A DNA stretch of 64,000 bases from Rattus norvegicus (taxonomy: Eukaryota > Chordata > Mammalia > Rodentia > Muridae): the NCBI RefSeq assembly GCF_036323735.1, contig NC_086031.1, positions 37,355,725-37,419,724 on the forward strand, given 5' to 3'. The translations under genes were made by a program, and so were the position numbers. Positions within the stretch are counted from its first letter, which is position 1; the number at the start of each line of letters is the position of its first letter. This document shows positions 1 through 11,837 of the stretch, piece after piece. Below the pieces are notes generated by a model, which was not told the origin of the DNA, did not search any database, and saw only the letters and a list, made by a program, of their open reading frames with translations.

Positions 1-483
1 CTCAGGGTTCAAGGCTTAGAAAAACATTTCAAGCAAATGCACCTTAAAAGCAATCTGGTATAGCCATTTTAATTTCTAAATAATAGACTTCAAGTAAAAA
101 CTCATCAAAATAAATATGGAATGACCTTACATTTTCATCAAGGCAAAATCCACCAAGATGAGATGTCAATTCTTTACATCTATGACTGAAACACAAAAGC
201 ACCCACTGTTTAAAGAAAACATTACTACAACTTAAATTACATATTGCTTCTCACACAGTGATAGTGGAAGACTTGAATATGCTAGTCACATCAGTGGGTA
301 GGTCATCCAGACAAAAACTAAACAGAGAAATTCTAGAGCTAATGATGTTATAAACTAAATGAACCTAACAGATATTTACTTAACACTCTACTCAATATTA
401 AAACAATGTATTGATTCAACATCTCCTGGAACTTTCTCCAAAGTAAACCACATATTTAGACATAAAACAAGTCTCTACAGTTA

Positions 484-525
484 TGAAAAAAAGAAATGAG
501 AAGAAAAGAGAAGAAAGGAAGGAAG

Positions 526-587
<62 letters not shown>
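484..587. repeat. Purine tract with (GA)n microsatellite
   Basis: An A/G-only tract, starting as irregular AAGGA/GAAA and becoming pure (GA)n from about 531. It interrupts the L1 ORF2 match between the endonuclease segments at 480 and 588. A short direct duplication of CAGGCATTCTGT follows it. Confidence 0.95.
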
Positions 588-769
588 CTCCAGGCATTCT
601 GTCAGGCATTCTGTCAGACTACCATGGATTTAAGCAGATATTCAACAACAGCAAGAATAGAAAACATTCAATTCATGGAAAGCAAACTCTCCCTACTGAA
701 TGACTACTGGGTCAAGACAGAAATAAAGAAATGAAAGGATTTTTAGAATTAAAGTAAAATGAATATTCC

Positions 770-1222
770 CCTCCAGTTCCTTTCTGAGACTGGAAGCAGA
801 CCTTGTGCTACATATGTGCCTGGAGCCATGGGTTGCTTCACGTGTACTCTTTGGTTGGTGGTTTATTCCCTGGGTGCTCTGGAAAGTCTAGCTGGTTGAA
901 TTGTTGTTCTTTCTATGGGTTGCAAACCCCTTTAGCTTCTTCAGTCCTTTTTCTAACTCCTCTACTGGGGACCGCTTGTTTAGTCCAATGGTTACATGCA
1001 AGCATTTGCTTCTATATTTGTCAGGCTCTGGCAGAGCCTCTCAGGAGACAGCTATATCAGATTCCTGTCAGCAAGCACTTCTTGGTATCAGCAATATTGT
1101 CTAGGTTTGGTGACTGTATATGAGATGGATCCCCAAATGTGGCAGTTTGAAGATGGCCTTTCCTTCAGTCTCTGCTCCACACTTTGTGTCCATATTTCCT
1201 TCTGTGAGTATTCTGTTCTCCC
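770..1222 (-). mobile_element. LINE-1 3' UTR fragment, antisense, nested
   Basis: Reads on the minus strand as the rodent L1 3' UTR. Landmarks on the + strand are GGCAGAGCCTCTCAGGAGAC near 1,030 and the TCCACACTTTGTGTCCATAT block near 1,175. It sits in place of several hundred bases of the + strand ORF2 of the older L1. The L1 poly(A) end is not visible on the left, so both ends are truncated. Confidence 0.85.
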
Positions 1223-4177
1223 TTCTTTATACAAACTTACTAAAAGATGGAACAAGTATATTCAACTTAGTAAAATCAGAAATAAACAGTGACATAGCAA
1301 CAGATCTTGAGGAAATTCAGAGGATTGTCAGGTCATTCTTTAAAATCCTGTATTCCAAAAAATTGGAAAATTTAAAACAAATAGATAATTTTCTCAATAA
1401 GAGCTACTTACCAATGTTAAATCAAAATCAGATGAACAATTTAATTATACTAATATAACTCCTAGTTAAAAGCATTAATGAAAAGTCTCTCCACCAAATA
1501 AAGGACAGGGCTAAATCTTTTTAGAGCAGAATTATTTCAAAGAAGAGTTATTGCCAATTCTCCTCAAATTATTTTACGAAATAGAAACAGAACAAACATT
1601 GCCAAATTCATTTTATGTGGCCATGGTTACCTTGACACTCAATCCGCATTAAGACTTAGCGAAGATTGAGAATTACAGACCAATTCCCTTATGAAAATGG
1701 ACTCAGGCCTATTAAAAAATACTTGCAGTCCAAATCCAAAAATTCATCATGCTCAAGTAGGTTTCATTTCAGAAATGCGGGAATGGATCAACATATGAAA
1801 ATGAGTAAAAGCAATCTCCTATACAAATAAATGAAAGAAAATAAAATGTGATCATTTTATTAGAAGACAAAAAAATCCAGCATTCCTTCATGGTAATAAT
1901 ACTAGTGAAAATGTGGACATAGTTAAACATGATAAAGGCAATTTATAGCAACCCTAGAGCCAACATCAAATTAAATATAGAGAAACTCAAAGCAATTCCA
2001 CAAAAATCAGTAACATCACAAGACTGTTCTTTCTGTATATATTCAATAAAGTACTTGAAATTTTAACTACTGCAATAAGAGAACTAAAGGAGGTAAAGAG
2101 GAGACAAATTAGGGTAAAAAGAGGTCAAAGTATCATTATTTGACGATTGTATTATACAATAAAAAAGTGACCCTATAAATTCCATGAGAGAAATCCTACA
2201 GCATATAAACACTTTCAGCAAAATGGCTGGATACTAGATTAACTCAAGAAAATCAGTAGCTGTCCTATGTACAAATGACATATCAAGTAAAATAGATATC
2301 AGAGAAAACAACCTTTTTTACAATAGCCACAAATAACATAAAATATCTTTGAGTAACTCTAACTATGCAAGTGAAAGACCAGTGTGATAAAACTTGAAGT
2401 GTTTGAAGAAGGTAACAGAAAATAGAAAGACCACCCCAACTCATATACTGGTATGATTAATAGTTAAAATGAGCATCTTAACGAAAGCAATCTTCATATT
2501 TAATGAATTCCTCATCAAAATTCCAACAAATTTCTTTATAGATCTTAAAATAATAATTTTCGGATGCACGTGGGAAAACAAAAACAACAAAAAGCCCAGG
2601 ACATCAAAAAGAATTCTCAACAATAAAAATACTTCTAGAACTATCACCATCACTAATTTCAAGTTGTACTACAGAGATATAGTAGTGGAAAACTGCATGG
2701 TATTGGCAAAAATAGCAGACATGTTGAGCAATGGAATTGAATTAAAAACAGGGATATAAACTGACACACCCACAGACACCTGATTTTTGATAGAGGGGCC
2801 ATAGATAGCTACTAGAGAAAACACAGTAATTACAACAAACTGTGCTTGTGGAACCGCATGTCTATACATCGAAGAGTGAAGTAGATTCATATTTATCACC
2901 CTGCACAAAACCAAGTCCAAGTGGATCAAAGACCCAGACTTAAAAACAGAAATCTTTAACCTCATAGGAAGAAAGTAGGAATACATTGGCATAAAAGACA
3001 ACTTTCTGAACACAAAACTAAAACACATATTCAAAGAATGATGATTAATAAATAGGGCCTCATGAAACTGAAACACTTCTCTAATGCAAAGGTCACCATC
3101 ATTTGTACAAAGTAGCAGCCTATAGAATGGGAAAAGATTTTTTTTTACTGATTCCACCCTGAACAGTTGTATAATATCCAAAATATGTAAAGAATTCAAA
3201 AAGCTAGATACCAAAAATTGAATAATTCAATTTAAAATGGTGTAGAGAAATAAACAGATATTTTCCAATAGAGGAATATTAAATAACTGAGAAACTCTTA
3301 AATAAGTGTTCACTTCTCTTTTCCCCTCATCGGACAAATGGAACACAAAATGACTTTGAGACAGCTTCTTATCCCTGAAAGAACAACTAAGATTAATAGC
3401 ACAAGTGACAGCTCATGTTAGTGACTATGTGGAAGAGGGAAACATTTCTCCAATTCTGTTTGGATTCCCAACTTGTACATCAATTATGGAAATCAGTATT
3501 TTGGTTTCTCAGAAAAGTGGCACTCAATCTACCTAAAGACTCAGATATACTAATCATGGGCAATAAAACAAAATATGTTCTATATTATCATAAGGGCACT
3601 ATATTTTTTGCAACATTGTTCAGAACAGCCAGAAACTAGAAACAAACTAGCTGCCCTTCAATTGACAAATAGATAAAGAAAATGTACAGGGCAGCACCTG
3701 GAACTGAAACAGTCCCTCAACACGCTGTACCCAAATCCTGTGAAGGGGAAAGCAAGATTCTCAGAAGTGCAGACAATCCTGAGAGCTAAGGGGAGAGAAC
3801 TATTCCTGCACACATTCCTTGCCTGTAAGGAACCAATATAGAGACAGGACATAGGAACCTAGGAGCACTGAGGGGGAGGATCCTTCAGTCTTTGCCTGCA
3901 CTCAGAGCTGAAAAGCAGTCATCAGGAGTGCTAACATATCTGAGATCAGAGATAAGACCAACTCTTCTACTCCAAATGACCTGCCTGCAGCCCTAAGGAC
4001 ACACAAACCGAAGAGCAGTTTAGGACAGGACCCACAGTTTGGGCTTAGTCCCAAAGGTCTCTGCGACCAGATCCTGTTGGGAGAAAATATGTCTGCAGGA
4101 GTGCTGACACAAAGGCTTACATGAGGTTCAAGCCAGAATTAGAGACAGCAAGACCAGCTAAAACCAGAGACAACCTT

Positions 4178-5385
4178 GTGGCAAGGGGAAATCACAGGAA
4201 CCTAAGCAACATAAATCAAGACTACTTGGTAACAGCAGAGTACGGTTCTCATACCAAAACAAATACTGGATATCCAAACACCAGAAATGCAAGATTTGGA
4301 TTTAGAATCACTTCTCATGATGATGATAGAGGACTTTAAGAAGGATATAAATAACTCCTTTAGAGAAATATAGGACAACACAGGTAAACAAGGAGAAGCT
4401 CTTAAAGGTGAAGCAAAAAAAAAAAAAAATCCCTTAAAGAATTACAGGAAAACAAAACCAAACAGGTGAAGGAATTGAGTAAATGTATCAAGGATTTTAA
4501 AATGGACATATAAACAATAAAGTAATCAAAAAGAGAGACAACCCTGGAGATAGAAAACCTAGGAAAGAGATCAGGAGACATAGACATAAGCATCACTAAT
4601 GAAATTCAAGAGATAGAAGAGAGAATCTTAGGGGCAGAAAGATATCATAGAAAACACTGACCCAGCCATCAAAGATAATATAAAACACAAAAAGTCCTAA
4701 AGCAAAAGATCCAGGAAAGCCAGGATATAACGAGAAGATCAAATCTAAGATTAATATATAGAAGAGAGCAAAGACTCCCAAATTAAATGGACAGTAAATA
4801 TCTTCAACAAAATTATAGAAGAAAGTTTCCCTAGCCTTAATAAAAAAATGCCTATAAATATAGAAGAAGCCTACAGAAGTCCAAATAGATTGGACCAGAA
4901 AAGAAATCCCTCCAGTCACATAATACCCAAAACACCAAGCCCAGAAAACAAGGAAAGGATATTAAGGGCAGTACGGAGGAAAGGTCAAAGGACATGTAAA
5001 GCCAGACCTATCAAAATTACACCAGACAGAGGTTGGGGATTTAGCTCAGTGGTAGAGCACTTGCCTAGCAAGCACAAGGCCCTGGGTTCAGTCCTCTGCT
5101 CCAGAAAAAACAAAAAACAACAACAACAACAAAAAACTACTTCTGAGAATTACACCAGACTTCTCACTAGAGACTAGGAAAGCCAGAAGATCTTAGACAT
5201 ACGTATACAGAGAACACAAATGCCAGACCAGCAAAACTCTCACCTAACATGGGAGAAACCAAGATATTCCTTGACAAAACCAAATTTACATAATTATTTT
5301 CCACAAATCCAGCCTTACAAATGATAATAGAGGGAAAACCACAACACAAGGACAGAAACTCCACCCTAGAACAAGAAAAAAGTAA
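4178..5385 (+). pseudogene. L1 ORF1 pseudogene (RNA-binding chaperone)
   Basis: ORF1p is the coiled-coil, RNA-binding partner of L1 RNA. The expected start codon appears here as GTG (4,178-4,180) by alignment with the family as I remember it. The expected end is the TAA at 5,383-5,385. Removing the ID SINE and one copy of its target duplication leaves about 1,075 bases, near the usual ORF1 length. A run of about 14 A bases near 4,417-4,430 and other indels break the frame, and the ID SINE interrupts the C-terminal domain region. No intact product is possible. Confidence 0.8.
5028..5147 (+). mobile_element. ID SINE (BC1/tRNA-Ala derived), with target duplication
   Basis: A classic rodent ID element. 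The pol III A box TAGCTCAGTGG is at 5,042-5,052 and a B box like GGTTCAGTCC is at 5,085-5,094, followed by an A-rich tail with AAC repeats. It is flanked by a perfect 13-bp duplication, AATTACACCAGAC, at 5,015-5,027 and 5,148-5,160, which was a single site in L1 ORF1. It inserted after the host L1. ID elements are very abundant in rat, which supports the rodent assignment. Confidence 0.96.
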
Positions 5386-5428
5386 TCTCCTTGCAAGAAA
5401 CCAAAATGAAGAGAGCCACACAAAGATA

Positions 5429-8400
5429 ATTGCACCTCTAACAAAAAAAATAACAGGAATAAATGATCACTATTCTTTAATATCTCTTAACATCAATGGA
5501 CTCAATTCATCAATAAAAAGAAATAGACTAACAGACTGGATAAGTAAAGAAGATCCTGTATTTTGCTGCATACAGGAAATACACATCAATGACAAAGACA
5601 TACACTACATCAGAATAAAAGGCTGGAAAACAATTTTCCAAGCAAATGGTCCCAAGAAACAAGCTGAAGTAGCCATTCTAGTATCGAATAATATCGACTT
5701 TCAACCAAAAATTATCAAAAAAGATAAAGAAGGAAGCTTCATATTCATCACAGGAAAAAATCCACAAGAATGAACTCTGAATGCTGAATATCTATGTTCC
5801 AAATGCAAGGGAAACTACATTCATAAAAGAAACCTTACTAAAGCTCAAAGAACACATTGCAGCTTTTGGAATAATAGTGGGAGACTTCAATAATGCACTC
5901 TTATCAATGGACATATTATGGAAACAGAAACAAAATAAATACATAGAGAAACTAGCAGAAGTTATTAACCAAATGATTTAACAGATATTTATAGAACATT
6001 CCATTGTAAAACAAAAGAATATACTTTCTTCTCAGCACATCATGGCAACTTTTCCAAAATTGTCCATGTAATTGGTAACAAAACAGACCTCAACAGATAC
6101 AAGAAGATGGAAATAATCCAATGCATTCTTTCAGAACACCACGGACCACAGCCAGTCTTCAATAACAATAAAAATGATAGAAAGTCCACATATACGTGGA
6201 AGTTGAACAACACTCTATTCAAAGATAACTGGGTCAAGGAAGAAATAAAGAAAGTGATTAAAGAGTCTTTAGAATTTAATGAAAATGAAGACACAATATG
6301 CCCAAACTTATGCAACACAGGGAAAGGAGTGATATTACTGAGTGCCTCCAAGAGAATATACATTACCAGTTTAATAGCATACTGAAGAGCTCTAGAACAG
6401 AAGGAAGCAAATACACTCAAGAGTAGTAGATTTTGGAAATAAACACACTCAGCGCTGAAATCAACTAAGTAAAAAAAAAGTTACAAAGAATCAACAAAAC
6501 CAGGAGATGGTTCTTTGAGAAATTCAACATGATATATAAACCTTTAGCCAGACAAACCACAGAGCACAGAGAGAGTATCCAAATTAACAAAATCAGAAAT
6601 CAGAAATGAAAAGGGAGATATAACAACAGAATCAGAGGAAATTTTTAAAAAAATCATCAGATCCTACTACAAAAGCCTATATTCAACGAAACTTGAAAAT
6701 CAGGAGGAAATGGAAAATTTTCTAATAAAATACCAGGTACCAAAGTTAAATCAGAAACAGAAAAACCACTTAAAAAACCTCATAACTCCTAGTGGAATAG
6801 AAACAGTTATTAAAAGTCTCCCAACCAAAAACAAATGCCAGGAACAGATGGCTTTACTGCAGAATTCTATCATATCTTCATAGAATACCGAATACCAATA
6901 CTCTCCAAACTATTCCACAAAGTACAAAAAGAAACAACACTACTCAATTTCTTCTGTGAAAACATAATTATGCTTATATACCTAAACCACACAAAGACCC
7001 AACAAAGAAATTGTATTTCAGACCAAATTCCCTTACGAATATTGACACAAAAATACTCAATAAAACTCTTCAAACTGAATCGAAGTATACATCAAATCAA
7101 TCATCCATCATGATGAGGAAGGCTTCATCCCAAGGATGCAGGGATGGTTCAATAATATATGTAAGTCCATCAATGTAATCCAGTAAATAAACAACCTCAA
7201 AGAAAAAAATACATGATCATCTCATTTAATGCTGAGAAAGCATTTGTCAAAATTCAACACCCTTCATGTTAAAACTCTTGGAATGGTCAGAAATGCAAGG
7301 CTCATACCTAAACATAGTAAATACAATATACAGCAAACCAGTAGCCAACATCAAACTAAAGCTTGAGAAACTTGAAGCAATCTCAATAAAATCAGGGACT
7401 AGCAAGGCTGCCCTCTCTCTCCCTATTTATTCAATATAGTATTAGAAGTTTTAGTCAGAGCAATCAGACAACAAAACGAGGTCAAAAGGATACAGGTTGG
7501 AAAGGAAGAAGTCAAAATATCACTATTTGCAGATGATATGATAGTATATTTAAGTGACCCCAAAAGTTCCACCAGAGAACTACTAAGCCTGATAAACAAC
7601 TTCACCAAAGTGGCTGGGTATAAAATTAACTCAAATAAATTGGAAGCCTTCCTCTACTCAAAGGACAATCAGGCTCATAATGATATTAGGGAAATGATAC
7701 CCTTCAACATAGTCACAAATAACATAAAATACCTTGGTGTGACTCTAATCAAGCAAGTGAAGGCTTTGTATGACAAGAACTTCAAGTATCTGAAGAAAGA
7801 AACTGAAGACTTCAGAAGATGGAAAGATCTTCTATGCTCATCAGCTGGTAAGATTAATATAGTAAAAATGGCCATTTTGCTGAAATCAATCTACAGATTC
7901 AATGCAGTCATCATCAATATTCCAACTCATTTCTTCAGAGTTAGAAAGAGCAATTTGCAAATTCATTTGGAATAACAAAAAAAACAGTATTGGGAAAACT
8001 ATACTCAACAATAAAAGAACTTCTGGGGAAATGACCATCCCTGAACACAAGCTATATTACAGAGCAATCAGGATTAAAAACTGCATGGTGTTGGTACAGA
8101 GACAGACAGGTAAATCAATGGAATAGAATTGAAGACCCAGAAATGAAACCACACACCTATGGTCACTTGATCTTTGACAAAGGAGTTAAAACCATCCAGT
8201 GGAAAAGAGATAGTATTTTCAACAAATGGTGCTATTTCAACTGGAGGTCAGAATAGAGAAAAATGCAAATCAATCCATTCTTATCACTTTGTACAAAGTT
8301 CAAGTTCAAGTGGATCAAGGACCTCCACATAAACCAAATACCCTGAAACTAATAGAAGTAAAAGTGGAGAAGAGTCTCAAACACATGTGCACTGGGAAAA

Positions 8401-9400
8401 ATTTCCTGAAGAAAACACCAATAGCTTATGTTCAAAGATCAAGAATCGACAATAGGGACCTCATAAAACTGCAAAGCTTCTGTAAGGCAATCATTAGGAC
8501 ATAATGGCAACCAACAGATTGGGAAGACATCTTTAACAATCCTACAAGTGATAGAGAACTAATATCTAAAATATACATATAACTAAAGAAAATAGACTCC
8601 AGAGAGTCAAAAATCCCTATTAACAATGGGGTGTAGAGTTATACAAAGAATTCTTAGCTGAGGAATATTGGATGTCTGGGAAATACCTAAGGAAATGTTC
8701 AATATCCTTAGTCATCAGGGAAATGCAAATCAAAACTACACTGAGATACCACCTCACTCCAGTCAGAATGACTAAGATCAAAAATTCATGTGACAACAGA
8801 TGCTTGGTAGAATGTGGAAATAGAGGAACTATCCTTCATTGTTAGTGGAATTGCAAGCTGGTACAACCTCTCTGGAAATCTACCTGGAGGTTCCTCAGAA
8901 AATTGGACATAGTACTACCTGAGGACCCAGCTATAACTCTCCTGAGCATATACCCAAATGATGCTCCAACATGTAACAAGTAAACACGCTCCACTATGTT
9001 CATAGCAGCCTTATTTATAATAGACAGAAGCTAGAAAGGACCCAGATGCCTGTCAACAGAAAAATGGATACAAAACATGAGGAACATCTACACAATGGAG
9101 GACTACTCAATGATCAAAAACAGTGACTTCATGAAATTCATAGGTAAGTAGATGGAAGTAGAAAATGTCATCCTGAGTGAGGTAACCCCATCACAAAAAA
9201 AACCCCAAAAACCTACACATGGTTTGCAGTCACTGATATGTGGATATTAGCCCCAAATCTCAAATTACCCAAGATGCATTCCACAGACCATGTGAAGCTC
9301 AAGAAGAAGGAAGACCAAAGTCCAGATGCTTCAGTCCTTCTTAAAAGGGGGAGCAAAAATTTATATGATGAGATGTGGAGTCAAAGTTTGGTGTAGAGAT
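5429..9400 (+). pseudogene. L1 ORF2 pseudogene (endonuclease/reverse transcriptase)
   Basis: ORF2p nicks target DNA and reverse-transcribes L1 RNA. Visible landmarks are the endonuclease N-terminal motif SLNINGLN near 5,485, CIQE (catalytic Glu) near 5,565, GDFN near 5,882, and the reverse transcriptase catalytic box FADD at 7,526-7,537, followed by MIVYLSDP. The start Met appears lost at about 5,429. Open pieces lie at 5,321-5,773, 6,107-6,385, 7,538-7,975 and 7,902-8,126, separated by stops and shifts. The C-terminal end is approximate because it runs into the 3' UTR-like region. No functional enzyme can be made. Confidence 0.85.
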
Positions 9401-9965
9401 TGAAGGAATGGCCATTCTGAGCCTGCCCTACCTGGGTATCCCACCCACACCTAGACAATATTGAGAAAGCCAAGAAGTGCATGCTGACAGGAGCCTGATA
9501 TAGTTGTTTCTTGAGAGTCTTTGCCATAAAATGTCAAATATAGAGGCAAATGCTAGCAGCAAACCATTGAACTGAAAATGGGGTCCCTAATGGAGCATTT
9601 AGGGAAAGGACTGAAGGACCCTATAAGAACAACAATACCAACCAACCAGAGCTCCCAGGGACTAAACCACCATCCAAAGTCATATGGACAGAACCATGGC
9701 TCCAACTGCATATGTAGCAGAGGATGTCCTTGTTGAGCACCAATGGGAGGAGAAGCCTTGGACCTGCCAAGGCTGGGCCCCCAATTGTTGGAGAATGTCA
9801 GGATTTGTGGGATGGGATTGGGTTGGTGGTTGGGGATGAGGAACACCCTCATTGAAGGAGCTGGAGGGGGAATGTGATAGCGGATTTATGGATGAGAAAA
9901 TGGAAAACATTTGAAATGTAAATAAAAATCTCCAATATAAAAGTAAAAAATAAATTAAAAAAATT
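9401..9965 (+). mobile_element. 3' UTR and A-rich end of the nested L1
   Basis: Typical rodent L1 3' UTR, with GCTCCAACTGCATATGTAGC near 9,690 and the terminal ACATTTGAAATGTAAATAAA near 9,906, then an A-rich tail to 9,965. Beyond this point the sequence switches back to the older host L1. Confidence 0.88.
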
Positions 9966-10835
9966 CTAGTTACATAATGGAGTATTACTCAACTCTCAAA
10001 AATAATGACATCTTGAAATTTTCAGACAAATATACACAACTAGAAAAACTCATTCTAAGTGAAGTAACCAAGACCTACAAAGGAAAATATGATATATATA
10101 TACATATATATATATATATATTCACCTATTACTGACTACTGCTTAAGTAAATGATAATCAAGCTACACTCTATTCAGTCAGAACAGTTAGATATATAGGA
10201 AGTAAGAAGATGAAAATACATGGGTCATCCCAGGTAAGGCAACTAGACTTTGTAAGTGGATTAAGGGTAGGTGGCAATATGAGGAGTTCACTTGGAATGG
10301 AGGGAGAAAATGTAGGGAAAGACACCTGAAACTGGGTGAATTTAGGGAGTGGCACATAAAAATAGTGTACTGGAAACTTTCTGAAATCTGTGAAAGTGAT
10401 TCTAGTGAGGACTCCTAGTAAGAGAGAATATAGAGTCTGAACTGGTTATTTTTAATCACCAAATAAGGATTCCAGTAATAAAACTGTATTGCATTCAGTT
10501 GAGCTTTTGGCTTATGGGGTCCTGTGGAGATCCCTAAATAACCTAGTCTGATGCTGGGACAGTAGGTTGGTCTCCCAAAACTGGCAGCATTGGCCCATTA
10601 CTAAGGACAACATCCATACAGCTCATTGAACATAGAGAGGTTGAACTTTTGCCCACATGGAGCTTTTCCTCCTATGTCCTATTCTCTTTGGTGTAGGAAG
10701 GTATTGTGTAGTCTATTGAAAGAGAAACATAGATACCAACCTAGACACAAAACTCTCAGCCTACAATCTGTCCTGCCTGCAAGATGTGTTGGGGCAATGG
10801 TGGTGCAGAACTTGTGGCAGTGAACATCAACCAAT
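9966..10835 (+). mobile_element. Older L1 (Lx-type), C-terminal ORF2 and 3' UTR, resumed after nested L1
   Basis: Starts with the ORF2-end landmark CATAATGGAGTATTACTC that should follow base 3,690, then continues into an Lx-type 3' UTR (blocks near 10,370, 10,500 and 10,630 ending with the CAATGGTGGTGCAGAACTTG region near 10,795). An (AT)n tract lies at 10,089-10,121. This supports the split-host interpretation. The 3' end is lost where the composite repeat block begins. Confidence 0.75.
10089..10121. repeat. (AT)n microsatellite
   Basis: ATATATATAC followed by a pure AT run, inside the old L1. Confidence 0.95.
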
Positions 10836-11052
10836 GTCCCTCTCTTTATTACTCTTACATTGGTATGAAAAGATAGCATGACCAGGACAACTTGCAGAAG
10901 ACAGTATTTACTTTGTCAGCTTGCTTACAGTTTCAGGGAGTCAGTTTATGATCAACGTTTCAGAGAGCATGGTAGTAGGTAGGCAAAAATGACCCTGATT
11001 AATATATAAAATCTTAGAGGTATCAACAAAAATTGTGTGTGTGTGTGTGTGC

Positions 11053-11106
<54 letters not shown>

Positions 11107-11460
11107 CAGAGAGAGAGACAGAGAAAGAGAGACAGAGAGAGGGGGGAGGAGTGGGCTTCTGAAATATGAAAGCATATCTTCAGTGACACACTTCTTTTAG
11201 AAACAAAATACCTTCTAATCGTGGTAAATAAAAATTAAAGTTCATCAACTAGGAAACAGGAATTTGAGTGCCTTTGGGGTCCATCCCCATTCCAACAACT
11301 TATTGTGGAAACTTAACACAGTATCATTTCAGGAAAGTGCCCAGTTATGCCTTTATAGAAAGAATATCAAAATAGTACCCAGTAATACCAAGACTGTATA
11401 TTAGCATTCTAACTTTTATTGTACTAACTAAATGTCCTAATGTATAATCACCATCCAAAC
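10836..11460 (+). repeat. Composite unit 1 header: module A (URR1-like, reversed) plus module B
   Basis: Module A (10,836-about 11,300) carries the landmarks ATGACCAGGACAACTTGCAG, AGCTTGCTTACAGTTTCAG, GAGCATGGTAG and AGTGACACACTTCTT, shared with the copies near 16,600, 19,700, 22,270, 35,800 and 38,800. I relate it to the rodent URR1/hAT-Charlie group, reverse-oriented, because the forward copy at 39,711 matches its reverse complement. Module B (about 11,300-11,460) has GTATCATTTCAGGAAAGTGC and a closing CTAAATGTCCTA. A GT/GA microsatellite has expanded inside A. Confidence 0.7.
11034..11148. repeat. (GT)n-(GA)n compound microsatellite inside module A
   Basis: A long GT run (11,034-11,104) followed by GACA/GAGA repeats. 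It occupies the same place in module A where other copies carry purine-rich tracts (35,975 and 38,997). Confidence 0.95.
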
Positions 11461-11837
11461 CTGAGAAATCACATTGTTCTATATTGCCATGATAGTGCCT
11501 GTTTTGTGACATCAAACTGCATAGTATGCTATCACAAAGCTGTATTATGATACCCCACCAATTAGTTGTATCATCTCACTATTATATTCTGTCATGGCCC
11601 TGTATTTCTGGGTTATCTGTTATTTATTGTCTTAATGCCCTATCATAAAAATTCCAGTAATGATGTACCAAAACAATGCTCTATGTTGAAATCACAGTGC
11701 CATCACAGAATCCTATTGCATCATAACAATAGAACATACTATTGTGATTCAACAGTGCACTACTGTTATATCTTAGTGTCCTCCTGTGATATCAGTTTGT
11801 TTATGTGATACCCAATGTCCTATTGTGATATCACAAT
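11461..11837 (+). repeat. 21-bp degenerate tandem array, segment 1
   Basis: About 18 units of the form CCTATTGTGHCATCACAGTG+Y, heavily diverged and with 1-3 base length changes. The last unit before the L1 insertion is CCTATTGTGATATCACAATC at 11,818-11,837. Confidence 0.8.

Larger units (their letters stand above)
1..3690 (+). mobile_element. Old LINE-1 (Lx-like), ORF2 endonuclease to RT/C-terminal part, decayed
   Basis: The window opens inside an L1 ORF2 on the + strand. Bases 1-480 match the endonuclease region as I know it from rodent L1 (a GTCATCCAGACAAAAACTAA-type stretch near 303). After a GA tract the match resumes at about 588, is broken by an antisense L1 piece at 770-1,222, then runs through the reverse transcriptase and C-terminal regions to about 3,690. 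Every frame is broken by stops and indels and no long ORF survives. It is more diverged than the L1 that follows. The same element appears to resume at 9,966 after a nested L1, so the original copy was split. L1 ORF2 encodes an endonuclease and reverse transcriptase; this copy cannot. Confidence 0.85.
3691..9965 (+). mobile_element. Nearly complete LINE-1, all parts present but decayed
   Basis: About 6.3 kb containing, in order, a 5' UTR-like segment (3,691-4,177), ORF1 (4,178-5,385), ORF2 (about 5,429-9,400), a 3' UTR (to about 9,905) and an A-rich end with AATAAA-like signals (9,915-9,965). That length is typical of a full-length rodent L1. It lies within an older L1 whose sequence stops at 3,690 and resumes at 9,966. 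I could not find a clear target-site duplication. Frames are broken at many places, so it is an immobile fossil, although ORF2 keeps several open stretches of 60-150 codons. It hosts an ID SINE in ORF1. Confidence 0.88.

Noticed and set aside
2669..3214. 181-codon antisense open frame
   Set aside because: Antisense to decayed L1 ORF2; no independent support.
5031..5103. A tRNA gene
   Set aside because: It has pol III boxes but no cloverleaf beyond ID similarity, and it has an A-rich tail and target duplication. It is an ID SINE.
10941..11189. 82-codon antisense frame with HTHTHT
   Set aside because: Spans the GT/GA microsatellite inside module A.
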